From a virus: a stretch of 33,259 nt of DNA. The DNA lies in IMG/VR virus record IMGVR_UViG_3300029787_000189, positions 1-33,259 of that record; one strand, given 5' to 3'. The notes under the pieces are model-generated. The model was not told where the DNA came from, made no database searches, and saw only the letters and a program-made list of their open reading frames with translations. Shown piece after piece: positions 5,670-14,391 of this stretch; position 1 is the stretch's first letter, and the number at the start of each line of letters is the position of its first letter. The translations under genes and the position numbers were made by a program.

Positions 5670-6314
5670 ATGGGACAAAACTCACAAGACATAGCATATA
5701 ACCTTGGGCAAATGGGTAGTGCTTACACTGATTTAGCTAAGCCAATAGTTCCACCAGCAGGTTTAGTTATAGTTGCTATAACTTTTTTAGACGACAACAC
5801 ACCAACTGTTTTAACTTCTGAAAAACTAGATAGACACGGGCCTAACTTTATAAACATACAAGGTACTAGTGGAGATATTCAAGTTGCAGATCAATTTGCA
5901 AACTTTAACGGTATTCATGCTAGTGATATTCCTGACGTTAATAGAAATGCTGGTAACGATGTAACGTTAACAACTGGTAGTGATAAAGTTCAAGTTGGCC
6001 AATATGTTTTATTAGTTAATCAAGGTGATACTGATACTACTGGTATAACAATTGATGCTGAAACTCCAGTTCCAATAATCCAAGGACCAAACAAGCAAGG
6101 CGTTAGAGTGACAGAGGTTCAAGATGAAACTACAATAGTATTAGATGGTGATATAACTCCAAGCACTCAAGGCTTAATATTTTTAGACAGTGTTCATGGT
6201 GCTGGTGGTTTAACAGTTTCAGGTCAAGTATTTCCAAAAGGAATTACTATATATGGTAGATGGACACACTTTACTCCTTCTGCAGCTGGTGTAATCTGCT
6301 ACTTTGGCATATAA
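5670..6314 (+). CDS. Putative virion structural protein (fibre/decoration type), 214 aa
   Basis: The protein opens MGQNSQDIAYNLGQMGSAYT. It continues as a beta-rich chain with many Thr, Asp and Gly residues and ends TIYGRWTHFTPSAAGVICYF. The short N-terminal helical anchor followed by a beta body, and the terminal 'I-Y-G-R-W-T ... G-x-I-C-Y-F-G' pattern, recall a family of marine phage structural proteins that I know from metagenomes, usually annotated as hypothetical or structural. A trimeric head fibre or surface decoration protein is plausible. There is no signal peptide, membrane helix or catalytic motif. The stop codon overlaps the next start (TAATG at 6312-6316). Confidence 0.65.
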   Translation: MGQNSQDIAYNLGQMGSAYTDLAKPIVPPAGLVIVAITFLDDNTPTVLTSEKLDRHGPNFINIQGTSGDIQVADQFANFNGIHASDIPDVNRNAGNDVTLTTGSDKVQVGQYVLLVNQGDTDTTGITIDAETPVPIIQGPNKQGVRVTEVQDETTIVLDGDITPSTQGLIFLDSVHGAGGLTVSGQVFPKGITIYGRWTHFTPSAAGVICYFGI

Positions 6315-7135
6315 TGCCGATATTAACTTATATAAGTGATATACCTTTGTTTACTACTAAAACAGAGGCTTTGCGTTATGGTGCTAAAACTACGCCTAAA
6401 ATGCTAGGTTATCATACTCATGTTCACGAAGGCGTAACAGGTTATATGGCTGGGTACTTTCACCCTAGCCCTATTGAAAAATCTACCTCACAACAAGAAA
6501 CAAGACCTTCTTACAATAATTATCTATCTGATGTTTTATTAGCTGTAAACTCTATCGAAGAAGAAATAATAGTACTTGAAAGAGACAAAGAAGAAGCTGA
6601 ATACGTTGTTGATTATGAAACTGAAAAAGATAGAGATAGATTTGATAAAATTATTAAAGATAGAATAGAAACTATTAAGCAGTCTTTAGAGTATTTATTT
6701 GACGAAAAAGGTAGAATAAAAGATATTGAATATTTAGTGCAACAATTATCTTCATCTGAGTTTAAAGAGTTATTAGATAAAAAAGAAATAGATTTAAATA
6801 TAAAACAAAAAACTGAAAGCACAGTTCAAGCAGTAAATCAAATAGCTGTTAGCGCAGAACCTATAAAGCAAGATGATAGCGAAACGATTGTAGAAGAAGT
6901 TGTAGAGCAGCAAGCTGAGCAAATACAAGAGCAAATCCTTGCAAATCAAAGAAAACTTGCAGCTAGACTACGCAAAGAACAGTTTGAGAAAAAAGTAAAA
7001 GAAGATATTGCAAAAATTTCATCAGATCAAAAGTTGTCTGAAGAAGATTTGAAACGAGAACAAGAAAGACTTAAAAAGCTACAAGAGCTTGAGAGAGAAT
7101 TAAGGGCTTCAAGTAGCGGTGGCGGAGGATATTAA
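6314..7135 (+). CDS. Coiled-coil protein with His-rich N-terminal module, 273 aa, unknown function
   Basis: I place the start at ATG 6314, not at an upstream in-frame ATG (6260), because 6314 forms a TAATG junction with the preceding stop and yields MPILTYISDIPLFTTKTEAL. The N-terminal 50 residues are a compact module containing GYHTHVHEGVTGYMAG and FHPSP. The rest is highly charged helix (about residues 75-260), rich in Glu, Lys and Gln, ending with a Ser-Ser-Gly-Gly-Gly-Gly-Tyr tail. The N-terminal module resembles one that recurs in marine phage hypothetical proteins. Its clustered histidines could bind metal, but no known enzyme motif is met. It lies among virion genes, so a minor structural role is likely. 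Confidence 0.7.
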   Translation: MPILTYISDIPLFTTKTEALRYGAKTTPKMLGYHTHVHEGVTGYMAGYFHPSPIEKSTSQQETRPSYNNYLSDVLLAVNSIEEEIIVLERDKEEAEYVVDYETEKDRDRFDKIIKDRIETIKQSLEYLFDEKGRIKDIEYLVQQLSSSEFKELLDKKEIDLNIKQKTESTVQAVNQIAVSAEPIKQDDSETIVEEVVEQQAEQIQEQILANQRKLAARLRKEQFEKKVKEDIAKISSDQKLSEEDLKREQERLKKLQELERELRASSSGGGGY

Positions 7136-7156
7136 AATTAACTTAAATTAAATAAA

Positions 7157-7474
7157 ATGGCAAAAAGAAAAACACCAAAAGTAAAAGAAGACATTATTGA
7201 TTTAACAAAAGCAACAAACATAGAGCAAAGCGAGCTAGAGTCTTTGCAACAAGTTGTTAAATCATTAGACATGGCTCATAGAGAAATAGGTATATTAGAG
7301 CATAAAAAACATTTAATAAGCCATGATATACTTACTATAAACAAATTTATAGAAGAAACTAAAAAAGGTTTTGAAAAAAAGTATGGCTCTTGCGATATTG
7401 ATATTAAAACTGGAGAAATTAAATATAATGAAGATGGAGACAACAAAACTAATAAGAAAGATAACGATAGGTAA
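7157..7474 (+). CDS. Coiled-coil hypothetical protein, 105 aa
   Basis: The start codon follows a purely A/T leader (aattaacttaaattaaataaa). After a basic N-terminus (MAKRKTPKVKEDI), residues 20-80 form a heptad-rich helix (ESLQQVVKSLDMAHREIGIL and onward) with regularly spaced Leu and Ile. A short beta-like segment YGSCDIDIKTGEIKY precedes a disordered acidic/Lys/Asn tail. This layout, a helical hairpin followed by 'I-D-x-x-T-G-E-I', is familiar from small proteins of marine phages with no assigned function. The 3' end overlaps the next gene by about 40 nt in another frame. Confidence 0.7.
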   Translation: MAKRKTPKVKEDIIDLTKATNIEQSELESLQQVVKSLDMAHREIGILEHKKHLISHDILTINKFIEETKKGFEKKYGSCDIDIKTGEIKYNEDGDNKTNKKDNDR

Positions 7475-7661
7475 AGATTACAAAATAGATTCAATGCACT
7501 ACTCTGTAGGGCAAGAAGTTTACGGAGGCCACACTATTTGCGATATTGTTGAAGAGTCTGAGAAATACAGTATTTACATTAGAAAAAATAAAGATGTTAT
7601 GCCTTGGAAAGACTTTAATAAAAACATGGCTGTATCTGTAGAATATAATCTTGAATATTAG
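7434..7661 (+). CDS. Small hypothetical protein, about 75 aa
   Basis: The chosen start is ATG 7434 (METTKLIRKITIGKDYKIDS); ATG 7428 would add two residues. An ATG at 7371 is in frame but lies deep inside the preceding gene and adds a segment unlike the rest, so I discard it. The product is mixed alpha/beta: a basic first strand, then HYSVGQEVYGGHTICDIVEE and a lysine/aromatic strand YSIYIRKNKDVMPWKDF. The central part looks like a small beta barrel or SH3-like fold by strand pattern only. No motif is recognised. The TAG stop overlaps the GTG start of the next gene (TAGTG at 7659-7663), which ties the two together translationally. Confidence 0.6.
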   Translation: METTKLIRKITIGKDYKIDSMHYSVGQEVYGGHTICDIVEESEKYSIYIRKNKDVMPWKDFNKNMAVSVEYNLEY

Positions 7662-8275
7662 TGAGAGCAATAAACAACTATATAGTAGAACCTATTGGTA
7701 ATAGATATAATAACTATGTTAGTGTCGGTGATAAAAAATTAATAACTAATACTAGCATAGAAAAATCTGAACACGTTAATAGATTAGCAAAAATAATATC
7801 TTTACCTACTGCTTTTGAAACTGAACTACAGGTTGATGATATAGTATTAATCCATCATAACGTGTTTAGAAGATGGTATGACGTAAAAGGTAGAGAAAGA
7901 AACAGTAAAAGTTATTTTGAAAATAACAAATACTTTGTACAGCCAGATCAAGTATACGCGTATAACAGGCATACTAACTGGAGTAGATTTAAAGAGAGAA
8001 CTTGGAAGCCTTTAGAAGGATATTGCTTTATACAGCCTTTTACAGAAGAGCTATCTATGAATAGAAAAATAGAGCATCCTAATAAAGGTATTGTTATATA
8101 CGGTAACGAAGAGTTTAACAAAGGTGATGTAGTTAGCTATACTCCTTTTTCTCAATACGAATTTGTATTAGAAGGCAAAAGACTTTTTAGAGTGCAAAAT
8201 AAATTTATTACAATTAAATATGAATATCAAGGAGACGAAAAAGTTTATAATCCAAGCTGGGCACAAAGCAGTTAA
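7661..8275 (+). CDS. Tandem GroES-like (double Cpn10-fold) protein, 204 aa
   Basis: The GTG start is supported by the TAGTG overlap and the Cpn10-like opening MRAINNYIVEPI. Repeat 1 (about 1-101) has that first strand, then RLAKIISLPT, LQVDDIVLIHHNVFRRWYDV and a closing YFVQPDQVYAYN. Repeat 2 (about 114-187) has WKPLEGYCFIQPF, KGIVIYGN, FNKGDVVSYTP and RLFRVQNKFITIKYEY. Each repeat copies the strand order of GroES ('VIV', 'G.V..VG', 'GD.V', final 'I'). Neither carries an obvious Ile-Val-Leu mobile loop. I recognise the family from marine phages, where it ends YNPSWAQSS as here. Its place beside the terminase genes suggests an assembly factor. Whether it docks on the phage GroEL is unknown. 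Confidence 0.6.
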   Translation: MRAINNYIVEPIGNRYNNYVSVGDKKLITNTSIEKSEHVNRLAKIISLPTAFETELQVDDIVLIHHNVFRRWYDVKGRERNSKSYFENNKYFVQPDQVYAYNRHTNWSRFKERTWKPLEGYCFIQPFTEELSMNRKIEHPNKGIVIYGNEEFNKGDVVSYTPFSQYEFVLEGKRLFRVQNKFITIKYEYQGDEKVYNPSWAQSS

Positions 8276-8498
8276 AGAGTTAATTAAAGTTGCAGAAGAG
8301 CAAATAATAACTAACACTGAAGATGATGTTTCGTCTGATAGACTTAAAAATGCAGCTGCTACTAAAAAATTAGCTATATTCGATGCTTTTGAAATACTTA
8401 ACCGTATACAAGAAGAAGAGAATATATTAGAAGGCAAAGAGCCTGAAGATAAAAAAGAAAGAGTGTTTAAAGGCTTCGCTGAAGGAAGATCTAAGTAA
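8220..8498 (+). CDS. Probable terminase small subunit, 92 aa
   Basis: The gene sits directly before the large terminase gene, overlapping it in TAATG (8496-8500), and overlaps the upstream double-GroES gene by 56 nt. The protein is almost entirely helical: a basic N-terminal segment (ETKKFIIQAGHKAVKELIKV), a polar loop with Asp/Asn, a helix with DRLKNAAATKKLAIFDAFEI, and an acidic-then-basic tail. Small size, helical oligomer-like character and position fit a DNA-recognition subunit that hands the genome to the packaging motor. No classical helix-turn-helix can be read confidently, so the call is from context more than sequence. Confidence 0.45.
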   Translation: MNIKETKKFIIQAGHKAVKELIKVAEEQIITNTEDDVSSDRLKNAAATKKLAIFDAFEILNRIQEEENILEGKEPEDKKERVFKGFAEGRSK

Positions 8499-10711
8499 TG
8501 TACGATCAAACACTATATAAAATTGTTGAACCAGTTAAGAAGACTACAATAAGTCGACTTAACAAAAAACGTAAATGGGAATATGGATACAATAAAGAAA
8601 ACAATATCGTTGTCATATCAAAAACTGGTAGAATTGGTGAGATCATTGAAATACAAGGGCTGCAAATTGCTTTGCCGTTGGAACCAATGCGAGTGCACTC
8701 CAATGAAATAAAAAAATGGAAAAAGTTTGATTATCCTAAAGAGTTAGGCAAACTTAAAAGTATATTTGATTGGAGAAGTTATCCAGAAGAATCAAAAGAC
8801 CAGTGGTACGATTATATAGATGATGAATTTAAACGTCGTGACGAAGGCTTTTGGTTTAATAATAACGGTAAGTCTACGTATATAACAGGTAGTCACTACA
8901 TGTATCTTCAGTGGAGCAAGATTGATGTTGGAGCTCCAGACTTTAGAGAAGCTAATAGGTTGTTTTTTATATTTTGGGAAGCTTGTAAAGCAGACACTAG
9001 GTGCTACGGTATGTGTTATTTAAAAAATAGACGTAGTGGTTTTTCGTTTATGAGCTCGGCTGAGACTGTTAACTTAGCCACTATTTCGAGTGATGCTAGA
9101 TATGGAATATTATCTAAAAGTGGTGCTGATGCTAAAAAAATGTTTACCGACAAAGTTGTACCAATATCTGTCAACTATCCGTTTTTCTTTAAGCCGATAC
9201 AAGACGGTATGGACAGACCTAAAAGTGAACTTGCTTATAGGGTTCCTGCAAGTAAGTTTACGCGTAGAAAAATTGTGGCGAACGAAAAGCAAGAAGAGCT
9301 GGTTGGACTTGATACTACTATTGATTGGAAAAATACAGGTGATAACAGCTATGACGGTGAAAAACTTAATTTGCTAGTACACGACGAAAGTGGTAAGTGG
9401 GAAAGACCTGACAATATACTAAACAACTGGAGAGTAACTAAAACTTGTTTAAGGTTAGGTGCTCGAGTTGTAGGCAAGTGCATGATGGGATCTACAAGTA
9501 ACTCGTTAGACAAAGGTGGAGACAACTTTAAAAAACTATACAATGATTCAGATGTTCGCAAACGGAACCGCAATGGACAGACAAAGTCTGGTTTATATTC
9601 TTTGTTTATACCAATGGAATGGAACTATGAAGGATTTATTGACGAATATGGACAACCAGTTTTTAATAATCCAAATAATGATGTCTTCGGACCACACGGC
9701 CAATTAATAGATACAGGTGTAATAAATCATTGGGAAAATGAAGCTGATGGATTAAAAGGTGATCAAGACGCGCTAAACGAATTTTACAGACAGTTTCCAA
9801 GAACTGAAGAGCACGCGTTTAGAGATGAAACAAAAAATAGCTTATTTAATTTAATTAAGATTTATGAGCAAATAGATTATAACGAAGGAATAAGAAACTC
9901 TGCCGTAGTAACACAAGGCAGTTTTCAATGGTTTGGTGGAGTTAAAGACACTAGAGTTGTTTTTAATCCAGATCCAACTGGAAGGTTTAAAGTTAGCTGG
10001 GTACCTAATATAAATCTTCAAAATAGAGTGATAATAAAAAATGGAGTTAAATATCCTGGAAATGAACATGTGGGAGCTTTTGGTTGCGATAGCTATGATA
10101 TTAGCGGTACTGTTGATGGTAGAGGATCCAACGGATCTCTTCATGGACTAACTAAATTTAGCATGGAAGATGCTCCTGCTAACACGTTTTTTTTAGAATA
10201 TATAGCTAGACCACAAACCGCTGAAATGTTTTTTGAAGACGTACTAATGGCATTAGTGTTTTACGGTATGCCTATTCTTGCAGAAAACAACAAGCCAAGA
10301 CTTTTGTACTATCTAAAAAGAAGAGGGTATAGAGGTTTTAGTATGAACAGACCTGATAAGATTTGGAATAAACTATCAACAACTGAAAAAGAAGTTGGTG
10401 GTATGCCGAACTCAAGTGAAGATATTAAACAAGCTCATGCGGCTGCTATTGAAATGTATATTAACGACCATGTAGGTATAAAAGAAGACGGTAATTATGG
10501 TAATGTATACTTTAATGAAACATTAACTGATTGGGCAAAGTTTGATATAAATAAAAGAACAAAGCATGATGCTTCTATAAGTAGTGGTTTAGCGATAATG
10601 GGTTGTAATAGACATTTATATTCTCCAGTATCTAATAAATCTCTACCAAAGATAAATATAAATATAGCTAGATTTAGTAATGACGGCTATATGTCAAAGA
10701 TAATTAAATAA
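8498..10711 (+). CDS. terL: Terminase large subunit (ATPase and nuclease)
   Basis: This 737-residue protein has the two-domain layout of phage packaging motors. The ATPase half shows a Walker A-like loop KNRRSGFS (176-183), a Walker B strand LLVHDE (292-297, Asp296-Glu297) and a coupling-type GST at 331-333. The C-terminal RNase H-like nuclease half shows acidic residues in the expected order: GCDSYD (Asp531/Asp534), LAENNKPRL (Glu596) and KHDASISSGLA (Asp691). The motor binds the portal, cuts concatemers and drives DNA into the procapsid with ATP. The length fits the long TerL proteins of crAss-like and related marine phages. The portal gene follows after 2 nt. The first 200 nt use somewhat more C/G-ending codons than the rest. 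Confidence 0.92.
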   Translation: MYDQTLYKIVEPVKKTTISRLNKKRKWEYGYNKENNIVVISKTGRIGEIIEIQGLQIALPLEPMRVHSNEIKKWKKFDYPKELGKLKSIFDWRSYPEESKDQWYDYIDDEFKRRDEGFWFNNNGKSTYITGSHYMYLQWSKIDVGAPDFREANRLFFIFWEACKADTRCYGMCYLKNRRSGFSFMSSAETVNLATISSDARYGILSKSGADAKKMFTDKVVPISVNYPFFFKPIQDGMDRPKSELAYRVPASKFTRRKIVANEKQEELVGLDTTIDWKNTGDNSYDGEKLNLLVHDESGKWERPDNILNNWRVTKTCLRLGARVVGKCMMGSTSNSLDKGGDNFKKLYNDSDVRKRNRNGQTKSGLYSLFIPMEWNYEGFIDEYGQPVFNNPNNDVFGPHGQLIDTGVINHWENEADGLKGDQDALNEFYRQFPRTEEHAFRDETKNSLFNLIKIYEQIDYNEGIRNSAVVTQGSFQWFGGVKDTRVVFNPDPTGRFKVSWVPNINLQNRVIIKNGVKYPGNEHVGAFGCDSYDISGTVDGRGSNGSLHGLTKFSMEDAPANTFFLEYIARPQTAEMFFEDVLMALVFYGMPILAENNKPRLLYYLKRRGYRGFSMNRPDKIWNKLSTTEKEVGGMPNSSEDIKQAHAAAIEMYINDHVGIKEDGNYGNVYFNETLTDWAKFDINKRTKHDASISSGLAIMGCNRHLYSPVSNKSLPKININIARFSNDGYMSKIIK

Positions 10712-10713
10712 AT

Positions 10714-13131
10714 ATGAGGTCACCAAATAATTATTTTCCAAATCAAGCTGTTAGCGATATAGAAAAAGTAAGCTATGACTATGGTTTAAAAATAGCTAAA
10801 GCCATAGAGGCTGAATGGTTTTACAGTAGTAACGATGGTCAAAACTATTATTCAAGAAGATATACTTCAAACGGCGACACGTTTAGAAGTTTAAGACTTT
10901 ATGCTAGAGGCGAGCAGCCTATACAAAAATACAAAGACGAGCTTTCAATAAACGGTGACTTAAGTTATTTAAACTTAGACTGGAAGCCTGTTCCAATTAT
11001 ACCTAAGTTTGTAGATATTGTTGTTAACGGTATGTCTGATAAAGATTATTCAGTTAAAGCGTTTTCTCAAGATCCATACGGTGCTAGTAAAAGAACTGAG
11101 TACATGGAATCAATACTCAAAGACATGAAGCTAAAAGAATTAAAAGACTTTTCGCTTAAAGAACTTGGAGTAAATATGTTTGAAAATAATCCAGAAGAAC
11201 TACCTGATAGTGTAGAAGAATTAGGATTACACATGCAGCTAAGTTATAAGCAAGAAGCTGAAATAGCTCAAGAGCAGGCTTTAAATGTTTTATTAAAAGG
11301 TAATAAATTTGACTTAATAAAACGTAGATTTTTTTATGATTTAGCTGTTATTGGTATTGGTGCTGTTAAAACGTCTTTTAATACATCAGAAGGCATTGTT
11401 TTAGATTATGTTGATCCTGCTAATTTAGTTTATTCTACTACTGATTCACCTTTCTTTGATGATGTATATTATGCTGGTGAAGTAAAAGATGTGCCAATAA
11501 ATGAACTTGCCAAGCAATTTCCTTTTCTAACTGAAGAAGATTTAAAAGAAATATCTGATAAAAACTCAAAAAGATATAATGCTAATAAGTACGAGCGTAA
11601 ATCTCAAGATAACAACATTGTTCAAGTTTTATATTTTAATTACAAAACATACATGAATAATGTTTATAAAATTAAAGAAACTGCCACGGGCTCTGAAAAA
11701 GCTATTGAAAAAGATGATACTTTTAACCCGCCTGAAAATGAAAATTTTCAAAGAATATCAAAGCAAGTAGAAGTTTTATACGATGGCGCTTATATATTAG
11801 GCGCGCAAAAGCTTTTAAAATGGGAGCTTTGTAAAAACATGATTCGACCTAAAAGTGATTATAGCAAAGTTAAAATGAACTACAGTATAGTCGCGCCACG
11901 TATGTACGAAGGTAGAATAGAAAGTTTAGTTAGTCGTATTACTGGTTTTGCTGATATGATACAGCTTACACATTTAAAAATACAACAAGTAATGGCTAAA
12001 ATAATACCTGATGGTATTTATTTAGATGCTGATGGCTTAGCTGAAATAGATTTAGGTAATGGCACAAACTATAGTCCGCAAGAAGCTTTAAACATGTTTT
12101 TTCAAACAGGTAGTGTTATTGGTAGATCGTTTACTCAAGATGGCGATAGAAATCCTGGTAAAGTGCCAATACAAGAAATAAGAAATAGTAATGGCGGTAG
12201 CAAAATGCAAGCTTTAATAGGTAACTACAATTATTACTTGCAAATGATTAGAGATACAACCGGGCTTAATGAAGCTAGAGACGGTGGTACGCCTGATAAA
12301 AATGCTTTAGTTGGATTACAAAAGCTAGCGGCTCAAAACTCAAACACTGCGACTAGACATATACTACAAGCTGGTATGTTTTTAGTTTCTGACACTTTAG
12401 AATCTATGTCACTTAGAATATCTGATGTATTAGAGTTTTCTCCTACAAAAGAAGCTTTTGTTCACGCTATAGGATCTCATAGTGTTGCAAGTTTAGAAGA
12501 GCTTAGTCAAATGCACTTGTATGACTTTGGTATATTTTTAGAAGTAGCACCAGATGAAGAAGAAAAACAAAGATTAGAGAATAATATACAAATGTCTATA
12601 CAACAACAAAGTATAGATCTTGAAGATGCTATAGATATTAGACAGGTAAAAAATGTTAAGTTAGCTAATCAAGTACTAAAACTAAGACGCAAGAAAAAAC
12701 AAGAAGCAGCTGCAGCAGCGCAGAAAGCTAACATACAAAAGCAAGCACAGACTAATGCTCAGCAGCAGCAGTTAGCCGCACAGCTAGAACAGCAAAAACA
12801 CGCAAGTAAAGCTCAAGCTGATATACAAGTAGAACAAGCTAAAGCTCAGTTTAAAGAAAAGTCAATGCAGCAAGAAGTAGAGCTTAAAAAACAATTAATG
12901 GCTTTAGAGTTTCAGTATAATCAGCAAATACAAAACATGCAGTCTGAGAATTTAAAAAATAGAGAAACTAAAAAAGAAGACAGAAAAGACGAAAGAACTA
13001 AAATACAAGCAAGTCAACAATCAGAGCTTATAGATCAAAGAAAAACAGGTGGTTCACCTAAAAAGTTTGAGTCATCAGGTAATGATATACTTGGAAGTGG
13101 ATTTGGTATGGAGTCTTTTAGTCCAAAATAA
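10714..13131 (+). CDS. Portal protein
   Basis: The 805-residue product of the gene after terL fits the portal by position and shape. The N-terminal half is a mixed alpha/beta core with a stretch that reads IPKFVDIVVNGMSDKDYSV, typical of portal clip and stem regions. The region NYNYYLQMIRDTTGLNEARD GGTPDKNALVGLQ (split here at the Gly) looks like the wing/crown element with conserved 'TGLNE' seen in large portals. From about residue 640 to 760 the chain becomes a Gln/Ala/Lys-rich coiled coil, resembling the extended barrel of P22- and crAss-type portals. The protein forms a dodecameric ring at one capsid vertex for DNA entry and exit. The C-terminus (GSGFGMESFSPK) is probably disordered. Confidence 0.8.
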   Translation: MRSPNNYFPNQAVSDIEKVSYDYGLKIAKAIEAEWFYSSNDGQNYYSRRYTSNGDTFRSLRLYARGEQPIQKYKDELSINGDLSYLNLDWKPVPIIPKFVDIVVNGMSDKDYSVKAFSQDPYGASKRTEYMESILKDMKLKELKDFSLKELGVNMFENNPEELPDSVEELGLHMQLSYKQEAEIAQEQALNVLLKGNKFDLIKRRFFYDLAVIGIGAVKTSFNTSEGIVLDYVDPANLVYSTTDSPFFDDVYYAGEVKDVPINELAKQFPFLTEEDLKEISDKNSKRYNANKYERKSQDNNIVQVLYFNYKTYMNNVYKIKETATGSEKAIEKDDTFNPPENENFQRISKQVEVLYDGAYILGAQKLLKWELCKNMIRPKSDYSKVKMNYSIVAPRMYEGRIESLVSRITGFADMIQLTHLKIQQVMAKIIPDGIYLDADGLAEIDLGNGTNYSPQEALNMFFQTGSVIGRSFTQDGDRNPGKVPIQEIRNSNGGSKMQALIGNYNYYLQMIRDTTGLNEARDGGTPDKNALVGLQKLAAQNSNTATRHILQAGMFLVSDTLESMSLRISDVLEFSPTKEAFVHAIGSHSVASLEELSQMHLYDFGIFLEVAPDEEEKQRLENNIQMSIQQQSIDLEDAIDIRQVKNVKLANQVLKLRRKKKQEAAAAAQKANIQKQAQTNAQQQQLAAQLEQQKHASKAQADIQVEQAKAQFKEKSMQQEVELKKQLMALEFQYNQQIQNMQSENLKNRETKKEDRKDERTKIQASQQSELIDQRKTGGSPKKFESSGNDILGSGFGMESFSPK

Positions 13132-13139
13132 ACTTTAAC

Positions 13140-13156
13140 TAATTTTATATTATATT
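13140..13156 (+). promoter_or_regulatory. A/T-only translation leader of the scaffold-like gene
   Basis: The bases before ATG 13157 read taattttatattatatt. Nearly the same string stands directly before ATG 16012. No Shine-Dalgarno site is present. A/T-rich, SD-free leaders are typical of Bacteroidota, where the unstructured A/U-rich region itself helps ribosome loading. Confidence 0.4.
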
Positions 13157-14368
13157 ATGGAAGAAAATAACGAAAACGTTGTTGAGCAAGTAGAAGAAAC
13201 TGTTGAACAACCTCAGCAAGAAGAACAAGCTGTAGATGAAACTAAGTTTGATAGCGCTGGTGATGAAAGTGTTATTAAAATAGATTTAAGTAAACCAATT
13301 GAAAATGAAAACCAAGAAGAAACAACAAAAGTTACAGATGGAGCAACTGACGACGCAGGAGTGGTTGGAAGCGATGAAAGTGCCGCTACCAGCGAGGAAC
13401 AAGAAGAAGTACCGCAGGAAGCAGAAGCACAAGAACAAAGTGTTGTAGAAGAAATAACAGACGAGCCAATAGAGCAAGAAGAAGTAGTTGAAAATCCTGC
13501 AGAGCTAGAAGTTGGTATTAATGAGTCTGGAAATTTACAAGTAAAAGTTCCTGGTAATTTAGAAAAGCTAGTAGACTTTATGGAAGAAACTGGTGGTAGT
13601 TTAGAAGATTATGTTAGACTAAACCAAGATTATTCAGAAATAGATAATGATACTGTATTAAGAGAGTATTATAAAAAAACTAAGCCACATTTAAATGGCG
13701 AAGAAGTAAGTTTTTTAATGGAAGATCAATTTAGCTTTGATGAAGAAGTTGATGACGATAGAGAAATTAGAAGAAAAAAGTTAGCGTTAAAAGAGCAGGT
13801 TGCAGACGCTAGATCCTTTTTAGACGGGCAAAAGTCTAAGTATTATGAAGAAATTAAAAATGGTTCTAAGCTAACAAAAGAACAGCAAGAAGCAATTAGT
13901 TTTTTCAACGATTATAACGCTAAGTCTGAACAGACTAAAACTTTAACTAATAAACAAAAATCTGTATTTAAGCAAAAAACAGAAAATGTTTTTAACGACA
14001 AGTTCAAAGGTTTTGAATATAACGTCGGTGATAAAAAATATAGATTTAATGTTAACGATGTTAATGCTGTTAAGCAAAATCAAGGTGACATTAACAATTT
14101 TCTTGGAAAGTTTCTAGGAAAAGATGGAACAATAGATAATGCTACAGGTTATCACAAGTCTATATTTACAGCTATGAACGCTGATGCTATTGCTAAGCAT
14201 TTTTATGAGCAAGGCAAAGCAGATGCTGTAAAAGATAGTGTTAACAAAGCAAAAAACATTGATATGGAGCCAAGATCAACTCATAAAGAGTTTGGTGATG
14301 GTGAAGTTAAGTTTAGAGTTTTAGGTGATAATAGTTCAGATTTTAAGTTTAAAATTAAAAAAAAGTAA
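13157..14368 (+). CDS. Putative scaffolding / head assembly protein, 403 aa
   Basis: Lying between portal and major capsid genes, this protein has a strongly acidic Glu/Gln-rich and probably disordered N-terminal third (about 1-120). A helical middle follows (EETGGSLEDYVRLNQDYSEI, then heptad-rich segments with KKLALKEQV and NDYNAKSEQTKTL), and the C-terminus is basic (RVLGDNSSDFKFKIKKK). Scaffolds are typically acidic, helical and carry a basic C-terminal capsid-binding end, so position and shape agree. Scaffolds are removed from the procapsid, sometimes by proteolysis; no separate prohead protease gene is recognised nearby. Bases 13381-13440 rise to about 52% GC within the disordered part. 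Confidence 0.6.
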   Translation: MEENNENVVEQVEETVEQPQQEEQAVDETKFDSAGDESVIKIDLSKPIENENQEETTKVTDGATDDAGVVGSDESAATSEEQEEVPQEAEAQEQSVVEEITDEPIEQEEVVENPAELEVGINESGNLQVKVPGNLEKLVDFMEETGGSLEDYVRLNQDYSEIDNDTVLREYYKKTKPHLNGEEVSFLMEDQFSFDEEVDDDREIRRKKLALKEQVADARSFLDGQKSKYYEEIKNGSKLTKEQQEAISFFNDYNAKSEQTKTLTNKQKSVFKQKTENVFNDKFKGFEYNVGDKKYRFNVNDVNAVKQNQGDINNFLGKFLGKDGTIDNATGYHKSIFTAMNADAIAKHFYEQGKADAVKDSVNKAKNIDMEPRSTHKEFGDGEVKFRVLGDNSSDFKFKIKKK

Positions 14369-14391
14369 ATAACATTTAAAATTTAACGATT

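Noticed and set aside
6260-6313. Upstream extension of the His-rich coiled-coil protein to an earlier ATG
   Set aside because: It lies inside the preceding gene, adds a Cys/Trp-rich segment unlike the rest, and ATG 6314 forms a TAATG junction with the upstream stop.
7371-7433. Earlier in-frame ATG for the 75-residue protein
   Set aside because: It would overlap the preceding gene by over 100 nt and adds an unrelated hydrophobic stretch; the ATG at 7434 (or 7428) gives a coherent protein.
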